This document shows, piece by piece, positions 25,570-33,246 of a stretch of DNA of 55,202 bases. Positions within the stretch are counted from its first letter, which is position 1. Every line of letters starts with the position of its first letter. The notes under the pieces were generated by a model. It did no database searches and was not told the origin of the DNA. It was given only the letters and a program-made list of their open reading frames with translations. The position numbers and the translations under genes are program-made. Origin of the DNA: Oscillospiraceae bacterium (GTDB lineage Bacteria > Bacillota > Clostridia > Oscillospirales > Ruminococcaceae). Location of the stretch: the NCBI GenBank assembly GCA_017829005.1, contig JAGAJF010000147.1, positions 1-55,202 of the forward strand, read 5' to 3'.

Positions 25570-27309
25570 TCAAAGTTCTTCGGTTTCAAGGGGCTTTACA
25601 TAAAGAGTCCTGTTGTTTGTGAATATGACCATACCCGGCTTTGCGCCTGCGGGCTTTTTCACGAATTTAGCAGGAACATAGTCCACGGGCACCTGTGCCG
25701 AATTTTTTGCGCTGCTGTGAGCGGCGGCAAGCCTTGCGGCGTAATATATCGTCTCGTCGGGGACTTCTTTTCCCTCGGCTCTGATGATAACGTGGGAGCC
25801 TGTGATGTCCTTTGTGTGGAGCCATATGTCGGTCTTTTCGGCGGTTTTGAGGGTGAGGATATCGTTCTGCTTGTTGTTTCGTCCCACAAGGATCACAAAT
25901 CCGTCGGGAGATGTAAACTGCAGGGGAGGAGCGGGCTTCGGTGGCTTCTGCTTGCCCTTCTGGGCTCTGATATAGCCCTGCTCGGCAAGCTCGGCTCTCA
26001 GTTCGTTTACGTCATTCTCGTTGAACGCTCTCGAAAGTGCGTCGGAAACGCTGGCGATGTATTTAAGCTCATCCTCGCCGTTTGCGATAAGCACCTTGAG
26101 TCGCTTTTCCGCATTGTCCGCCTTGCGGTAGCCTGCGTAATATTTCTGCATATTCTGTGAAGGAGTGAGCATAGGGTCAAGCGCCACAGTTATCTCGCTG
26201 CCGTTTTCATCATAAAAATTCACGCAGGTAAACTCCTTCATTCCCTTTTGCAGAGAGTAAAGATTTGCGGAGATAAGGTCGCCTTTGAGCTTCAGCTCCT
26301 CACGCTCCTCGGACTCTTTAAGCTCCAGCCGCTGATTTTCCGTTCTGCGCAAAATTCGGTCATAGGTATTACTGAGGAGTCTGAAAAGGTCCTGATAACG
26401 CTGCTTCATTCTTGCGGCTCTGTCACGTTCGGAGTAGAATTTGTCAAGAGCTTCACAGGCGGTATCGCAGGGAACTGTTTTCATAAGCTCCCCATACTGC
26501 TTTATTTCCGTAAAGCAGAAATCCTTGAGTGCGCCGTCGGGTTCGGTGACAATGGTGTATTCCCGTCTGCCCTCGAAAAAGTTGTTTCGGGTGTTTATTA
26601 TCTCACGGATAATGCTGCTTACGGTATTATCGTCAAGATCCTCGGAGGTGATGTCCCTGCCCTCTGCGGCTCTGTATATCCACTCCCTTGCGAGAATGGG
26701 GGAAATGCCCTCAAATACGGAAATAAGGCACTTTGCGGCAGATTTTCCCACGCAGGCGTTTATCCGCTCTCTCATATCATTTTCGTCCGCAATGAGGAAA
26801 TTGAGCCTTTCCTCCCTCGGGGGAACGGTGTAGGTCATATTGGGGAGAACAAGTCTCTCACGGCTCATAGCGTCGTCCACACGCTTCAGGCTGTCGATTA
26901 TTTTGCCGTCCTGACCGATAACGATAAGGTTTGAATATTTTCCCATAATTTCGCAGGCAAGGGTAACGGTAACAACGTCACCAAGCTCGTTTACGGTCTC
27001 AAAATCAAGGAAAAGTATTCTCTCAAGTCCGTCCTGTCTGATATCCGTAAGCTTGCCGCTGCCCAGACGCTTTCTCAGAAGCATACAGAACATGGGGGGA
27101 ACCTTTGGATTTTCGATAGGCTTTGCCGTTATATGGATACGTGCGGAAGCGGCGTTCACACATATGAGAAGCTTTGAACTGCCCGTTTTTGTGCGTATTC
27201 CTAAAACTATTTCCTCCTTTGAGGGCTGATAAATTTTTTCTATCCTGCCTCCCACAAGAGGCATAAGCTCCTGCTTTACCGCAAGGAGAAATGCACCGTC
27301 AAGTGCCAT
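25570..27309 (-). CDS. rqcH: Ribosome quality-control protein RqcH (NFACT; Rqc2/FbpA homologue)
   Basis: Binds obstructed 50S subunits and recruits tRNA-Ala to add alanine tails to stalled chains. 579 residues, normal. NFACT-N domain at the start (MALDGAFLL, GGRIEKIYQPS), central coiled coil rich in Glu/Arg/Leu (about 290-440), and C-terminal NFACT-R with DIWLHTKDITGSHVII and the AAAHSSAKNS block. The Asp-Arg pair needed for tailing in Bacillus appears here as Glu96-Arg97. The start at 27309 overlaps the upstream methyltransferase by 11 bases; its ribosome site GGAAAGGAAA lies inside that gene. Confidence 0.92.
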   Translation of the reverse strand: MALDGAFLLAVKQELMPLVGGRIEKIYQPSKEEIVLGIRTKTGSSKLLICVNAASARIHITAKPIENPKVPPMFCMLLRKRLGSGKLTDIRQDGLERILFLDFETVNELGDVVTVTLACEIMGKYSNLIVIGQDGKIIDSLKRVDDAMSRERLVLPNMTYTVPPREERLNFLIADENDMRERINACVGKSAAKCLISVFEGISPILAREWIYRAAEGRDITSEDLDDNTVSSIIREIINTRNNFFEGRREYTIVTEPDGALKDFCFTEIKQYGELMKTVPCDTACEALDKFYSERDRAARMKQRYQDLFRLLSNTYDRILRRTENQRLELKESEEREELKLKGDLISANLYSLQKGMKEFTCVNFYDENGSEITVALDPMLTPSQNMQKYYAGYRKADNAEKRLKVLIANGEDELKYIASVSDALSRAFNENDVNELRAELAEQGYIRAQKGKQKPPKPAPPLQFTSPDGFVILVGRNNKQNDILTLKTAEKTDIWLHTKDITGSHVIIRAEGKEVPDETIYYAARLAAAHSSAKNSAQVPVDYVPAKFVKKPAGAKPGMVIFTNNRTLYVKPLETEEL

Positions 27310-28144
27310 TTGTATCATTTCCTTTCCTGTATATAAGCACCTCGAACTCAGCCTCCGTTTCAAGGCTTTCAAGTGCATCAACACGCCTGTGTCCCTCAAC
27401 GCCTGTCTTGTAATAATAGGGGGTCATTGAGAAAAGGCTTTTTATATCCTCGTTATTGTCAATGAAAATTTTACGGGATATTTTCCTGCTTTCTATAAAT
27501 TCAAAGCCGTCTATATCATAATCCGCCGTTTCGTTTTTGTAAGGCCGGTCATAGACCGCTTCTTTAAGGCTGAAAAGGTGATTTTCACCGGGGATAGCCA
27601 TAATAAGGCAGCCGCCCTTTTTAAGCACCCTGAGATATTCCTCTCTGCAAAAAGGGGCAAACATCGTCACAAGCACATCTGCCGTTCCGTCAGCCATAGG
27701 TATATGAAAAACGCTTGCTGCCGCTGTTTCGGCGTTTTCGTCTCCTTTGAAACGCTTTGCCGCCGAAGCGCAGGCGAATTTTGAGATGTCAACAGCGCAC
27801 AGCTTCACATTGTCCGTTTTTTCTCTGACACTGTGGTATATTTCCTCAGTGTAATAGCCCTCGCCGCAGCCTGCGTCAAGGATCAGTCCTCCCGAAAAGC
27901 TTTCCGTCACTGCCATGCTCATTTCCTCCGCAAGATGGGAATAATATCCCTTTGACAGAAAATCCGTCCTTGCTCTGACCATCATTTTATTGTCCCCGGG
28001 GAGCTTTGCGTTCATATCCTTTGAGAGCAGGAGATTGACATAGCCCTTTGCGGAAATGTCAAAGGAGTGTCCCTTTTCGCATTTATAGGAATGTTCCCCC
28101 CGCTCAAGGGGCAGGCGGCACACGGGGCAGATAAATCCGCTCAT
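27299..28144 (-). CDS. rlmA: RlmA-type 23S rRNA (guanine-N1)-methyltransferase
   Basis: 281 residues. An N-terminal zinc site is formed by Cys6, Cys9, Cys22 and His26 (CPVC, then CEKGH), the hallmark of RlmA. The Rossmann methyltransferase domain follows, with SAM-binding motif ILDAGCGEGYYT near residue 90. The family methylates G745 or G748 of hairpin 35 in 23S rRNA; which of the two cannot be read here. Its end overlaps rqcH. The 106 bases upstream hold no clear promoter. Confidence 0.85.
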   Translation of the reverse strand: MSGFICPVCRLPLERGEHSYKCEKGHSFDISAKGYVNLLLSKDMNAKLPGDNKMMVRARTDFLSKGYYSHLAEEMSMAVTESFSGGLILDAGCGEGYYTEEIYHSVREKTDNVKLCAVDISKFACASAAKRFKGDENAETAAASVFHIPMADGTADVLVTMFAPFCREEYLRVLKKGGCLIMAIPGENHLFSLKEAVYDRPYKNETADYDIDGFEFIESRKISRKIFIDNNEDIKSLFSMTPYYYKTGVEGHRRVDALESLETEAEFEVLIYRKGNDTNGT

Positions 28145-28250
28145 ATTTTCAGTCCTTTCATTATTTCATTAAACTCTGTATGGGATAATTCTCGGCGAAG
28201 CTGACTTTTTTACAGCATACAGCAGATGTGGTTAAGTAGGAATGTTTCTG

Positions 28251-29036
28251 TTAAAGGATATATTTTGCAGGGTCGGTGCAGCTTTTTGCTTCGGTGACTT
28301 GTATTTCGGGAAACGCCTCGGAAAGCAGCTTTTTCATTATGCCGCAGAATATTCGCTCGGTGTGGAAATGTCCGCAGTCGATTATGGTAAAGCCTTCGTT
28401 TCCCGAGTCAATAAATGCGTCGTGCTTGAAATCTCCCGAAATAAGTGCATCAGCACCTTTTTTCTGAGCAAGTACAACAAAGCTTCCTCCCGAGCCCGAG
28501 CTTACGGCAATTTTACTTATCTCCCTGCCGCCGTCCGAAAATCTCACCGCAGAGCAGCCGAGAGCCGACTTTGCCCTTTTTGCGGCTTCTTCGGCTGACA
28601 TGGGAGCTTTAAGCTCATATATCCTGCCTACGGAAAGTCCCTCTCCCGTTTCCTCAAGCGGAGCATAGTCTTCGGATAATCCGAGAGGCTCGGAAAGCAG
28701 TTCATACAGCCCCTTGTTCATTCCCAGAGGGGACATATCAAAGGGGGTATGGGTGCATATGGCAGAAATTTCCGCATTTATCATTCTGCCGACGGGAGAA
28801 TTTGCCATAACCGATTTTATGGGAGTGAAAATTATGGGGTGGTGGCTTACGATAAGCTCCGCATTTTCATAGAATGCTTCATCTATGACCTTGTTTGTGA
28901 TGTCAAGTGCAGTGATGATTCGGTGAACGCCCATATCGGGATCTCCCGCAAGAAATCCGCTGTTATCCCAGCTTTCCTGAGTGGAAAAGGGGATAACGCT
29001 GTCTATGAAATTATAAATATCCCTTACCGTTGTCAT
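28251..29036 (-). CDS. Nif3-like dinuclear metal centre protein (YqfO type, short form)
   Basis: 261 residues from the ATG at 29036 (GGAAAGGA in front). The NIF3/GTP cyclohydrolase I type 2-like fold is recognised by ESWDNSGFLAGDP, LIVSHHPIIF (metal-ligand histidines) and the C-terminal IDCGHFHTE. It lacks the roughly 100-residue central insert of B. subtilis YqfO. The catalytic role of this family is unsettled. It follows trmK through one extra gene, echoing the trmK-nif3 pairing of Bacillota. Confidence 0.88.
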   Translation of the reverse strand: MTTVRDIYNFIDSVIPFSTQESWDNSGFLAGDPDMGVHRIITALDITNKVIDEAFYENAELIVSHHPIIFTPIKSVMANSPVGRMINAEISAICTHTPFDMSPLGMNKGLYELLSEPLGLSEDYAPLEETGEGLSVGRIYELKAPMSAEEAAKRAKSALGCSAVRFSDGGREISKIAVSSGSGGSFVVLAQKKGADALISGDFKHDAFIDSGNEGFTIIDCGHFHTERIFCGIMKKLLSEAFPEIQVTEAKSCTDPAKYIL

Positions 29037-29052
29037 ATTAACAGTCCTTTCC

Positions 29053-29994
29053 TTATATCTGCCGTCCCGAGCCTGCTGCCGCCGCACCTGTGCAGAGCAG
29101 GTTGTATCTCACGATATCCCGATACTCGGGCTTTGCCATATAGTAAACATACTGCTCCGCAAGATCGGGGAAAATATTGCCCCTGCCCTCAAGCTTGAAG
29201 TTCACAAAACCCATAGGAACGTATTTTGTGTAAATATCCTTTGGGGAAATATGGAGAGGGGAGTTTCTTCTCATAAAGGCATTGTTTGTCATATGAGGAC
29301 ATTTCCATTCCTCTATCTTTGCTGTGCCGTTTCGTATCTTTTCAAGCTCCTCGGGACAGCAGTGTTTAAGCTGATATTTGCCGATAAATTTGTAATGCTC
29401 CCCACGTCTGGGACAGTTGGGAACGCACACCGCATTGCAGAGAAGCTCGCATTTTTCCTTATGCGGCAGGTCATTTAATACATCAAATTTATTATTGAAA
29501 TTATAGTCAAGCACTACAAGGCTGTAGTCCTTTGAAAGCTCGGCTTTAAGCTCGGAAACGTCTGTTATCTGCTTGCAGGTGGAGCTTGTAATTTTAATTC
29601 TCGGGTGAGTTTTTCTGATATGCTCCTCAAGAAGGGGCGAAAAAACAATGACCTCGTTGAGTCCGTTGTCGGCAATATCAAGCACCCTGTTGCAGACGGG
29701 GTCGGCAAGCTCCTTTTCGGTGATAAGGGGATTTGTGAAGGTGAGGCGGCAGGGAACGCCCAGAGCGTTAAAGCGTCCCAGATACTGAGGAACTATCTTT
29801 TCGGTGACGCTCATATCCATATATCCTGCCATAATACGTCCCCCGTTCCATATCACAGGGAAGGAGTCGAACACGCTGGCAATTTCTACGCCCTCATAAA
29901 ACATCTGAGGTGCCTTTTTTATCATACTTATAAGGGTCAGGTTCATACTGCCCGTAAATCTGTCTATAAAATTCGGAATGTGAAATCTAACCAT
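29053..29994 (-). CDS. Peptidase U32-like protein, unknown function
   Basis: 313 residues, starting one base after the trmK stop with GGAGC in front. The order of alternating hydrophobic strands and helices suggests a TIM-like barrel. Cysteines occur in a cluster (CELLCNAVCVPNCPRR near residues 183-198), then CC near 214 and C near 233, reminiscent of the Cys-ligand set in U32-family proteins involved in RNA hydroxylation. I cannot confirm the family. Its placement between trmK and a nif3 gene suggests an RNA-related job, but this is inference. Confidence 0.6.
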   Translation of the reverse strand: MVRFHIPNFIDRFTGSMNLTLISMIKKAPQMFYEGVEIASVFDSFPVIWNGGRIMAGYMDMSVTEKIVPQYLGRFNALGVPCRLTFTNPLITEKELADPVCNRVLDIADNGLNEVIVFSPLLEEHIRKTHPRIKITSSTCKQITDVSELKAELSKDYSLVVLDYNFNNKFDVLNDLPHKEKCELLCNAVCVPNCPRRGEHYKFIGKYQLKHCCPEELEKIRNGTAKIEEWKCPHMTNNAFMRRNSPLHISPKDIYTKYVPMGFVNFKLEGRGNIFPDLAEQYVYYMAKPEYRDIVRYNLLCTGAAAAGSGRQI

Positions 29995-29995
29995 A

Positions 29996-30676
29996 TCAAA
30001 GCTGCTCCTTTTCGCACATTTCTCTGAGCTTTCGGGATATTTCCAAAAGCTCTGCCGACCGTTCGGGATATTTTTCCTTCATACCGTCGGCAGATTTTGA
30101 CAGCCTGTCCGACTGCAAGAGAATATAATCCCTGTCCTCGGGAATACTGGGGTCAAGTCTGCCAATTATTTCTTCGACAGGGGAGAGAGTTCGGCATACT
30201 CCCGTATAGCGGCATCTTATTACCGAATAGATAAATCTGCCTTCCTTTACGCCCTTTTCGCAGTCGGTCTCAAAGCCGTTTTCCGAAAGGAATTTTCTAA
30301 GCTCCGCCGCTCTTGTCATAGGCTGGAGGATAAACGCCGCACCGCAGCTTTTCGATCTTTCGTCGGCGGCGATTATCTTTGAGATAAGCTCGCCCCCCAT
30401 TCCCGCTATGACGATATCCGTAACTCCCTCAAGGGGAACATTTTGAAGTCCGTCCGAGAGAAAAAAATCCGCCTTGTCAGAGATGTTTTCTTTATTAAAT
30501 ACGCTTTTAGCTGCTTCGAGGGGCATTTCGTTTATATCGGCGGCAATTGCCCTGCGGCATTTTCCCGAAAGGATAAGATGAGCGGGAAGATAGCCGTGGT
30601 CGGTGCCGATATCGCATATATGATCTCCCGTTACAAGCTCGGCGCACAGGAGAAGCCGTTTGTCTTTAAGTATCAT
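29996..30676 (-). CDS. trmK: tRNA (adenine-22-N1)-methyltransferase TrmK
   Basis: 226 residues, typical. The SAM-binding motif CDIGTDHGYLPAHL is near the N-terminus, ADINEMPLEAAK follows, and the catalytic IVIAGMGGELI is near residue 92. Together these are diagnostic for the TrmK/YqfN family. AGGACGG precedes the ATG. It is the first gene after a terminator and starts the trmK-U32-like-nif3 cluster. Confidence 0.93.
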   Translation of the reverse strand: MILKDKRLLLCAELVTGDHICDIGTDHGYLPAHLILSGKCRRAIAADINEMPLEAAKSVFNKENISDKADFFLSDGLQNVPLEGVTDIVIAGMGGELISKIIAADERSKSCGAAFILQPMTRAAELRKFLSENGFETDCEKGVKEGRFIYSVIRCRYTGVCRTLSPVEEIIGRLDPSIPEDRDYILLQSDRLSKSADGMKEKYPERSAELLEISRKLREMCEKEQL

Positions 30677-30690
30677 AAATTAACCGTCCT

Positions 30691-30730
30691 AAATAAAAAT
30701 CGGGAAACGGCATTTTACCGCCGCTTCCCG
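30691..30730 (-). terminator. Terminator between the DUF1858 gene and trmK
   Basis: On the minus strand an 11-bp stem (CGGGAAGCGGC with GCCGTTTCCCG, one G-U) and an 8-base loop are followed by ATTTTTATTT. It ends only 14 bases before trmK, with no clear promoter in between, so trmK expression may depend on readthrough. Confidence 0.85.
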
Positions 30731-30743
30731 TTCTGCTCAGAAA

Positions 30744-30953
30744 TTATGCCTTCTGTGCGAAATGCTCGTTAAGCTTTGCAACGAGAGCGTTAACGTCTGT
30801 TCCGTGAACGGCGCAGGCGTCGGCAATGGACTCGCCTCTTGAAGCGGGGCAGCCCAGGCAGTGCATACCGATCTCGAAGAAGTAGGGAGCGGTGTCCATA
30901 TCGGTGTCAAGGATATCGCCGATAATGGAGTCGGGAGTTACAGTGTAGCTCAT
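30744..30953 (-). CDS. DUF1858 redox-disulfide domain protein
   Basis: 69 residues. A single DUF1858 domain: an N-terminal VTPDSIIGDILDT segment, then CLGCPASRGESIADAC with the CxxC pair at Cys32 and Cys35. The family is named after its association with hybrid-cluster proteins and is thought to be redox active; the partner is unknown. It has its own promoter and terminator, so it is a single-gene unit divergent from the rhomboid-like gene. Confidence 0.9.
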   Translation of the reverse strand: MSYTVTPDSIIGDILDTDMDTAPYFFEIGMHCLGCPASRGESIADACAVHGTDVNALVAKLNEHFAQKA

Positions 30954-30990
30954 TGTTTCAAAGTCCTTTCATAAAAGATTATGTAAATAT

Positions 30991-31019
30991 ATTATAACTC
31001 ATTTTTTTGATTTTTGCAA
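30991..31019 (-). promoter_or_regulatory. Promoter of the DUF1858 gene
   Basis: On the minus strand TTGCAA, 17 bases, TATAAT; AAAGGAC ribosome site before the ATG. Confidence 0.75.
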
Positions 31020-31028
31020 TAGTTTTCC

Positions 31029-31057
31029 TTGAAATATACAAAAGTGTGTGGTATAAT
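31029..31057 (+). promoter_or_regulatory. Promoter of the rhomboid-like gene and mpg
   Basis: TTGAAA, 17 bases, TATAAT with TG one base upstream. It is back to back with the DUF1858 promoter: the two -35 elements are about 10 bases apart, so they may compete for polymerase. Confidence 0.78.
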
Positions 31058-31088
31058 TTTATTATATTTAATAAAAAGGAGCTTTCAG

Positions 31089-31799
31089 ATGGAATTTAAA
31101 TACAAACTCAAACGTTTCTTCCGTAACATTGCCATTGAAAACCTGATGACATACATCGCCGCATCTATGGCGATAATCTTCGTGGGCGACCTGTTTACAA
31201 ACGGTATGATGTCCCAATTTCTCAGCTTTAACAGGGCGGCGATACTTGAGGGACAGGTATGGCGGCTCATTACATTTCTGATGCTTCCGCAGGTCGGCAG
31301 CCCTATCTGGATAGTCTTCTCCGTATATTTCTATTACTTTATAGGCAAGGAAACGGAAAATGAGTGGGGCAGCCATAATCTGACAATGTATTTCCTGCTG
31401 GGAGCGGTGCTGCTGATAATATCGGGCTTTGCTACGGGATATACAGACGTTTCCTATCTTTATTTCTCGCTGTTCCTTGTTTACGCTCACCTTAATCCTC
31501 ATCATCAGTTTATGATGTTTATGATAATTCCCATCGAGGCAAGGTGGATGGCACTTATTGATGTTATATTTATGCTTTCGGGATTTTTAAAGGCGTTTAT
31601 GCTTTATCCCATACTTCCAAACCTTGCACTTGCCCATCAGCTTTCGGTAATCGTTGCATTTCTTGTATACGGCATATATTTCGGCAAGGATCATTTCGGC
31701 GGACTGGTGAACAGATTCAAGCACCGTGACTTCTACCGTGAAATGAAGCGTAACAAGATAAAAATGTCAAGAAACGAGAGAGACGATGATGAAAGGTAA
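31089..31799 (+). CDS. Rhomboid-fold membrane protein lacking the catalytic dyad
   Basis: 236 residues from the ATG at 31089 (AAAAGGAGC in front; the longer frame starts inside the promoter). Six or so hydrophobic segments with the WRLITFLML and FYYFIGKETENEWGS elements of the rhomboid/Derlin fold. The GxSG serine motif and its partner histidine are not present; the corresponding region reads YLYFSLFLVYAHLNPHH. It is therefore probably a pseudoprotease. The tail is strongly charged (KHRDFYREMKRNKIK, then DDDER). It overlaps mpg by 14 bases. Confidence 0.75.
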   Translation: MEFKYKLKRFFRNIAIENLMTYIAASMAIIFVGDLFTNGMMSQFLSFNRAAILEGQVWRLITFLMLPQVGSPIWIVFSVYFYYFIGKETENEWGSHNLTMYFLLGAVLLIISGFATGYTDVSYLYFSLFLVYAHLNPHHQFMMFMIIPIEARWMALIDVIFMLSGFLKAFMLYPILPNLALAHQLSVIVAFLVYGIYFGKDHFGGLVNRFKHRDFYREMKRNKIKMSRNERDDDER

Positions 31800-32337
31800 T
31801 TTTACTCCTCTGGGAGCGGAATTTTTCCAAAGAGACTGCCTTGAGCTTGCTCCCGACCTTGTGGGAAAGCTTATTGTCCGAAGGATTGGTGACGAGGAGC
31901 TTGTCCTGCGGATAACCGAGACCGAAGCCTATCGGGGCGAGGAGGACACCGCCTGTCACGCTTCAAAGGGTAGGACTCCGCGGACGGAGCTTCTCTATCG
32001 TGAAGCGGGAACTGTATATGTGTATCTGTGCTACGGAATGCACTGGCTTTTTAACATTATTTCGGGGGAACGGGAGCAGCCACAGGGCGTTCTGATACGT
32101 GCCTGCGAGAATTACGAGGGTCCTGCAAGGCTCACGAAATATCTGAGGATAGACAAAGCCTTGAACGGCAGCTCTGTCATCTCAAATCCCGAAATTTGCA
32201 TTGCCGATGACGGTTTTCGTCCCGAGATAGAGCGGCGGAAACGTGTTGGGATAGATTATGCCGAGGAAAAGGACAGAAATGCCCTTTGGAGGTTTGCGGA
32301 CAAGCGCACAAAGGATATTCTTAAATCAAAAAAATAA
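31786..32337 (+). CDS. mpg: 3-methyladenine DNA glycosylase (AAG/Mpg family)
   Basis: 183 residues, typical of bacterial members. It removes alkylated purines by base excision. Recognised by LAPDLVGKLIVR near residue 22, the active-site ITETEAYRGEEDTACHA (catalytic Glu), VYLCYGMHWLFNII and the PQGVLIRA strand. It overlaps the upstream rhomboid-like gene by 14 bases, which implies translational coupling. It ends at a bidirectional terminator. Confidence 0.93.
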   Translation: MMKGNFTPLGAEFFQRDCLELAPDLVGKLIVRRIGDEELVLRITETEAYRGEEDTACHASKGRTPRTELLYREAGTVYVYLCYGMHWLFNIISGEREQPQGVLIRACENYEGPARLTKYLRIDKALNGSSVISNPEICIADDGFRPEIERRKRVGIDYAEEKDRNALWRFADKRTKDILKSKK

Positions 32338-32367
32338 AACCGTTCTGCGGCGTGCAGAACGGTTTTT
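32336..32367. terminator. Bidirectional terminator between mpg and tRNA-Ser
   Basis: Perfect 13-bp stem AAAACCGTTCTGC/GCAGAACGGTTTT around a 5-base loop. T-tract on the plus strand directly after, A-tract before it, so it can end transcription from both convergent genes. Confidence 0.85.
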
Positions 32368-32455
32368 GGCGGAGACGGCGAGATTCGAACTCGCGGGGGA
32401 TCACTCCCTAACTGATTTCGAGTCAGCCCCGTTATGACCACTTCGATACGTCTCC
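32367..32455 (-). tRNA. tRNA-Ser, anticodon CGA
   Basis: Class II tRNA of 89 bases including an encoded 3' CCA. The acceptor arms GGAGACG and CGTCTCC pair perfectly, with discriminator G. The anticodon loop CTCGAAA holds CGA (32418-32420), reading UCG. A long variable arm (GGGAGTGATCCC) identifies serine. The T-loop is TTCGAAT. Confidence 0.96.
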
Positions 32456-32475
32456 TGATCTTATGTGACTATAAT

Positions 32476-32504
32476 ATTATATCACACCCGTGAAAAAAAG
32501 GCAA
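32476..32504 (-). promoter_or_regulatory. Promoter of tRNA-Ser
   Basis: On the minus strand TTGCCT, 17 bases, TATAAT, with the extended element TGTGA directly before the -10. The start site would be about 15 bases before the mature tRNA. Confidence 0.75.
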
Positions 32505-32565
32505 GTGGTTTTTGGAAAAAAATAATTTGTTTACAATTGAAACGGCAAATCACCGTTTTGTACGG

Positions 32566-32594
32566 TTGCAAAATGAAAATAAATGTGATATAAT
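32566..32594 (+). promoter_or_regulatory. Promoter of the membrane protein/C39 peptidase pair
   Basis: TTGCAA, 17 bases, TATAAT with TGTGA extended element; leader of about 25 bases with AGGAGA. Confidence 0.78.
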
Positions 32595-32626
32595 GAAAAT
32601 TACTATGTGCTTAGGAGAAATTGCCG

Positions 32627-33238
32627 ATGAGTGATGAAATAAAAAAGGACGATATGCAGCCCGAGGAGGAAGCTCCCGAGCTTAACGAAGACGGCGTTCC
32701 CCGTCCTGCACCCGACCCGAAAAACAAGCTTTATATTTTTCTTTCCCTGCTTATTTTCGCCGTGCTGTATTTCGGCTGGCAGCTTATCAAGGGGAATATT
32801 TACTTTTCCTATGCCTTGTATGCCGATGTATTTACTGCCGAGGAAAAGGTGGCAGTAATGTCCGAGATACCGCAGTTTGATACAGAGCTGCAGGCGGAGA
32901 TAAAATATGCAAGGCTCCATAATAATTTTGACGGGAACAGCTTTTATGCCGCATTTGCTCTTCCTGCCGATGCGGCGGAGGACGAGGAGCTTGCAGAAAA
33001 GCTAATTTCCTTTCCCTATGGCGACCCCGAATATGATATACGAATGACGGTTTATCCCGACCCCGATGTTATCCCCGATTTTGTTTACGGGGACTGCTAT
33101 GTAAGTACGGACGACCCGAAAATATCCTGTATGATATATCCCGAGGACGGCTCATGCACCATAGTTTTCCGCATTGCGGGCTATTCGGGAGATATCGGGC
33201 GCAGGGTAGCCGGTTGGGAAAAGATGCCCGTTAAATGA
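32627..33238 (+). CDS. Single-pass membrane protein of unknown function, coupled to the C39 peptidase
   Basis: 203 residues from the ATG at 32627 (AGGAGA 8 bases upstream; a TTG two codons earlier is less likely). A strongly acidic, Pro-rich cytoplasmic head of about 33 residues, one helix (LYIFLSLLIFAVLYFGW), then an extracellular domain rich in Tyr, Asp and Pro. No family recognised. It ends in an ATGA overlap with the first possible start of the peptidase gene, so the two are a transcription unit and possibly partners at the membrane. Confidence 0.7.
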   Translation: MSDEIKKDDMQPEEEAPELNEDGVPRPAPDPKNKLYIFLSLLIFAVLYFGWQLIKGNIYFSYALYADVFTAEEKVAVMSEIPQFDTELQAEIKYARLHNNFDGNSFYAAFALPADAAEDEELAEKLISFPYGDPEYDIRMTVYPDPDVIPDFVYGDCYVSTDDPKISCMIYPEDGSCTIVFRIAGYSGDIGRRVAGWEKMPVK

Positions 33239-33246
33239 GGTTTCAG

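Noticed and set aside
25550-27399. Longer starts for rqcH and the MutS-like gene
   Set aside because: The extra codons lie within the upstream genes or have no ribosome site. The chosen starts have GGAAAGGA or AAAGGAAG in front and conserved N-termini.
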